Positions 61,271-64,000 of a DNA stretch of 64,000 nt are shown here, piece by piece. The stretch's first letter is position 1. Each line of letters starts with the position of its first letter. Under the pieces are notes generated by a model. The model was not told the origin of the DNA. It did not search any database and saw nothing but the letters and a program-made list of their open reading frames with translations. The DNA is from Rhodothermales bacterium (GTDB lineage Bacteria; Bacteroidota; Rhodothermia; Rhodothermales; VXPQ01), in contig OX638293.1 of assembly GCA_951812335.1 (NCBI GenBank), forward strand, positions 1,720,731 to 1,784,730, given 5' to 3'. The translations under genes and the position numbers were made by a program.

Positions 61271-62773
61271 TTATTTCTCGTTTTCGTCGCTCTGGCTCGT
61301 TCCCGGGGTCCCTTTTACCCCCGGCCACATTCTTTCCCGCCATACGACGAAGCCGAAATAGGCTACGCCTGCCATGATTGCTGTCAGGGCAACTGCCCAC
61401 GCAGGAAATATGCCCCGGATGAGCCAGACACATGCCACGGGGGGTAGTGCGATAAGCGCATAGCGAATATAGGCGCTTCCGGCGCGTCGCAAGGATACTT
61501 TCGCAAACTTCAGCATTACTGCGATCTGGAAGATGCGCGCGAATGCCCCGGCGCAGGCCATCAGGCCCATCGTAAGCAGGACGTTTCCTGTGGTCCCTCC
61601 CCAGGCCAGGGCCGCCGCAAGAAGAAGGAACGATCCAATACTGATTCCCAATTCCGGACGTTGCAGTTCGAGAATGTCGAAGAGCCGCGTGAGCGGGGAA
61701 GCTACGGCGCTCAAAAAGAACCAGCAGGCAAGGTACTGTTCGTAGACGCCGGCTGCACGCCAGTTGGCTCCGAAGAAGAAAGCAAACAATTCCGGCCCGG
61801 CAGCCACAAGAAGCATGCAAGGAAACATACCGATCATGACCAGGCGCGCATGCACGTTTTCCGTAAAACCGGCCAGTCGGTTTTCCCGGTGGGCCATTGT
61901 GCCGTCCACGAAAAAAACCTGCGCTACCGCCGTTCCGATGAGACTCAACGGGATTGCCAGCGCGGCGAAGGCGCGTCCGTACAGGCCTGTTACGTCCCAT
62001 CCTAAATAGACCGGGAGCAGGAGCACCGGCAGGCGGCCCAATACGGTATTCAGCAAAGCGGAGGGCGCAGCGTACAGGGGAAACCGCCGGTAGCGCCGGG
62101 CCACGGATCGAAGTTCGCCCATCGAAGGGCGCCGGACGCCAGGCGTTCTGGTGCGGCGCAGAAGCGCTGCCGCGAAATACGCCGCTCCCAACGCCTGTCC
62201 GGCTATGAACCCCCCGATTAGTCCGCCTGCGCCGAAGGCCGTTCCTGCGCCAAAGCCGATGCGGCTGGAAATTACGGCTATCTTGTTGGTTGCTTCCGCA
62301 CCGGTAATCGTACGAAACGCCCGTTTACGCGTGAGCCATGCTTCGGCGAGCTTGCCGAACCGTATCAGCAGCAATACGGGCGCAACCAGCCACAACCAGG
62401 GGGCTATCTCTTCAGGGGCGCGGAGCAGGGAGGAAATTTCCCGGCTCCATATCGATGCCACGGCTACAATGACTGTGACGCCAATCGTGAGGATTCCCAC
62501 CAACCACAGGACGGTGCGTGCCCTCTTGTCGCTTTCGGGCAGCATGACGGCGTCGTCGTAGCGTAAGGCAGCAAGCCCCGTGAGGATACTCACGATCGTT
62601 ACGAAATAATCGGAGATCCCGAAGGCCTGGGTTGTGAATAAGCGGGTGATTACCGGAAGGGCCAAGTACGAGATGACGAACGTGACCGCCGTACCGGAAA
62701 GAAGGGTCATTACCGGCCCGCGGAATCCCTCCCGCGCATAAAGCTGTCCGATCCAGGCCCGTAGGTTCTTCAT
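61271..62773 (-). CDS. Polysaccharide flippase (oligosaccharide flippase family)
   Basis: This 500-residue multi-pass membrane protein has ~12 hydrophobic segments and resembles Wzx/RfbX-type MATE-like lipid-linked sugar flippases. The start GPVMTLLSGTAVTFVISYLALPVITRLFT and ALRYDDAVMLPESDKRA are highly typical. It would move undecaprenol-linked glycans across the inner membrane for surface polysaccharide. It overlaps the upstream gene by 4 bp, so the two are co-transcribed. Confidence 0.88.
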   Translation of the reverse strand: MKNLRAWIGQLYAREGFRGPVMTLLSGTAVTFVISYLALPVITRLFTTQAFGISDYFVTIVSILTGLAALRYDDAVMLPESDKRARTVLWLVGILTIGVTVIVAVASIWSREISSLLRAPEEIAPWLWLVAPVLLLIRFGKLAEAWLTRKRAFRTITGAEATNKIAVISSRIGFGAGTAFGAGGLIGGFIAGQALGAAYFAAALLRRTRTPGVRRPSMGELRSVARRYRRFPLYAAPSALLNTVLGRLPVLLLPVYLGWDVTGLYGRAFAALAIPLSLIGTAVAQVFFVDGTMAHRENRLAGFTENVHARLVMIGMFPCMLLVAAGPELFAFFFGANWRAAGVYEQYLACWFFLSAVASPLTRLFDILELQRPELGISIGSFLLLAAALAWGGTTGNVLLTMGLMACAGAFARIFQIAVMLKFAKVSLRRAGSAYIRYALIALPPVACVWLIRGIFPAWAVALTAIMAGVAYFGFVVWRERMWPGVKGTPGTSQSDENEK

Positions 62774-64000
62774 ATCGTTGCATTCGAATCTGTGGGGGAC
62801 GGAGAGCGTACTCCGCGGGATTTCCCGGAACGGCCTGATTCGTCCGGATGGTCGGGCTGTTTGGACGTATCCGGCTTGTTGCTTTCTCTGTGGTCCAAAC
62901 GCTCATATACAAACAGATTTTCCGCGGTAAATACCTGCCGGAATGCATAGAGCGGCTCGGGTATCGGTGTGCTCCGGAGCACATGGCCAAATCCGTACTG
63001 TTGCCCGAGTTCGACAAGCTGGCGCTCGGTTAGCGACTCGAAGGCGGTATCCATTTTGTAGAGCAAGTCTGGCGCACCGCGTTTCGGCTGGCCGACCGGC
63101 GCCAGATCAGTCAGGCGTTCGAACCATGTAATCATGTGCCGGTCCGTGAACGGGATCGCCTTGTGGTTCACCACGATGGCTCGCTGAGCCTCCGGCCGGA
63201 AGCTGGACAAGGAGGGAGGTGTTGCAAATATGGCGTCGTGCGGTGTGTGCGTCCGTGCCCATTTCTGCACGGCGCCTATTGGGGCCGAGGCCCTCTGCCA
63301 GGGGCCTATGTGGTTGTGCAAGTATCCGTTTTCGGGCAGGGTGAGCGCCATGGCAACAACCCAGGCTGTGGCGACTGTGATTGCTCCAATGCGTCCGTGA
63401 GGCAAAAACCCCTGCAGCATCCGACGGATTCCATGGGGTAGCAAGGCGCTTACTGCGCTTCCTGCAGCAACGATCAGCAACACCTTTGCCAGCACGGTAG
63501 CCTTGAACAGTTGCAATTTCGTAATCGCCAGCACGGGAATGATTTCCGTGAAAACCCATCCCGTTATGCAGAATCCGGCTATTGCAACGAGAATGCGCAG
63601 AAGAAATTTCGTGTGATGAAGCTGTTGCCGGACCGGTTGCCATGCAAGGGCCGCGAGGCCGGCGCCGGCGATCAAGGCAAATCTCAACATTCTTATGGGA
63701 TGAAACGATCCGGGCAGATAGTGATGCGGATTCCGGAATTCCGCCATAATGTAGAATAGCGAGGGGTCTGTTTCCTGCGGCGTTGTGGCAAGAACCTGCT
63801 GATGGAAAATCGGCCCCAGTGTCGGCAGGGCGCAAACCGCAAAGACGAGGGAAAATGCGGCAAGGCTTCGCAAAAGGCGTTTTCGCTCCCCCAACCGGGT
63901 GATGCACAGGAGGACGGCAAGCTGAAGTCCTACAAGGGCGTGCATCCAGCAGGCAACACCGAGTAGTGCCGCCGCTGCAAGCGGGCGGGATTTCAGAAAA
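62770..64000 (-). CDS. Large multi-pass membrane protein, 5' end outside window
   Basis: The frame is open from 62770 to the window edge with no stop and, reading 3' to 5', no clear true start, so the gene begins beyond 64000. At least ~410 residues are visible. There are several membrane segments in the N-terminal visible part, followed by a soluble C-terminal region (AIFATPPSLSSFRPEAQRAI, FVYERLDH) and a polar, low-complexity end (ESNKPDTSKQPDHPDESGRS). The overall shape resembles GT-C-like or DUF6798-type membrane proteins next to a flippase, but no specific family is claimed. Confidence 0.65.
   Translation of the reverse strand, partial: FLKSRPLAAAALLGVACWMHALVGLQLAVLLCITRLGERKRLLRSLAAFSLVFAVCALPTLGPIFHQQVLATTPQETDPSLFYIMAEFRNPHHYLPGSFHPIRMLRFALIAGAGLAALAWQPVRQQLHHTKFLLRILVAIAGFCITGWVFTEIIPVLAITKLQLFKATVLAKVLLIVAAGSAVSALLPHGIRRMLQGFLPHGRIGAITVATAWVVAMALTLPENGYLHNHIGPWQRASAPIGAVQKWARTHTPHDAIFATPPSLSSFRPEAQRAIVVNHKAIPFTDRHMITWFERLTDLAPVGQPKRGAPDLLYKMDTAFESLTERQLVELGQQYGFGHVLRSTPIPEPLYAFRQVFTAENLFVYERLDHRESNKPDTSKQPDHPDESGRSGKSRGVRSPSPTDSNATI

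Overview
This 64 kb window looks like chromosome from a moderately GC-rich, aerobic or microaerobic Gram-negative bacterium of the Bacteroidota/Rhodothermota side. Four points support this. Several secreted proteins end in FlgD-like, type IX secretion (T9SS) type A C-terminal domains. A SusC-like TonB receptor with an N-terminal carboxypeptidase-regulatory domain sits in an operon with PorV-like and FadL-like outer-membrane proteins. NagB is fused to a PIG-L deacetylase domain. Few genes have strong Shine-Dalgarno sequences. A marine Rhodothermales-like organism fits best, but this is inferred from content and not from a marker gene.

Layout. 1-5.3 kb: the end of mutL, then tilS, hpt, an HD-domain phosphohydrolase and a polysaccharide-deacetylase-like gene. 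5.4-31 kb: a large alginate utilisation region. Its forward arm encodes a PL17 oligoalginate lyase, an SDR (probable DEH reductase), a KdgF-like cupin, a three-part TRAP transporter and a FadR-type regulator. Its reverse arm encodes two PL6 lyases (one fused to a second beta-helix), a tandem beta-helix protein, a second heparinase II/III-like lyase and a four-gene outer-membrane operon led by the SusC-like receptor. 31-37.6 kb: a polyprenol/diacylglycerol-kinase-like gene and a haem cluster (hemE, rluA-like, hemF, hemH, hemL). 37.8-64 kb: housekeeping genes (nagB/PIG-L, tamB, aroB, degP, fumC, panC-panD, a 3-hydroxyacyl-CoA dehydrogenase, phoH, dapF, ppiD, mtfA-like, rpmA, rplU, an FAH-family gene, greA, nlpC/P60, a bilin-free bacilliredoxin brxA/B), then a flippase and a membrane protein cut by the window edge.

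How the genes fit together. Polymer alginate would be cut outside the cell or at its surface by the PL6 and heparinase-like enzymes. Oligomers would cross the outer membrane through the SusC-like receptor or other porins and be trimmed by PL17 to unsaturated monomer. KdgF would linearise the monomer to DEH and the SDR would reduce it to KDG. The TRAP system probably carries monouronates or DEH across the inner membrane. KDG kinase and KDPG aldolase are not in the window. A TGT-NNN-ACA dyad upstream of the beta-helix/lyase operon and the SusC operon matches the FadR-family operator pattern and suggests a common regulon.

The most unusual feature is a family of six copies of a 253-257 bp element (two have small internal duplications) with ~18 bp terminal inverted repeats. 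Every copy is flanked by TA, and each has an internal 22-24 bp hairpin whose two arms vary together between copies. It resembles a TA-targeting MITE or structured repeat, but no transposase is present here. Other notable points are a bL21 ribosomal protein with a ~130-residue Lys/Ala repeat tail, a PL6-beta-helix fusion, and a greA reading frame with no ordinary start codon at the expected position.
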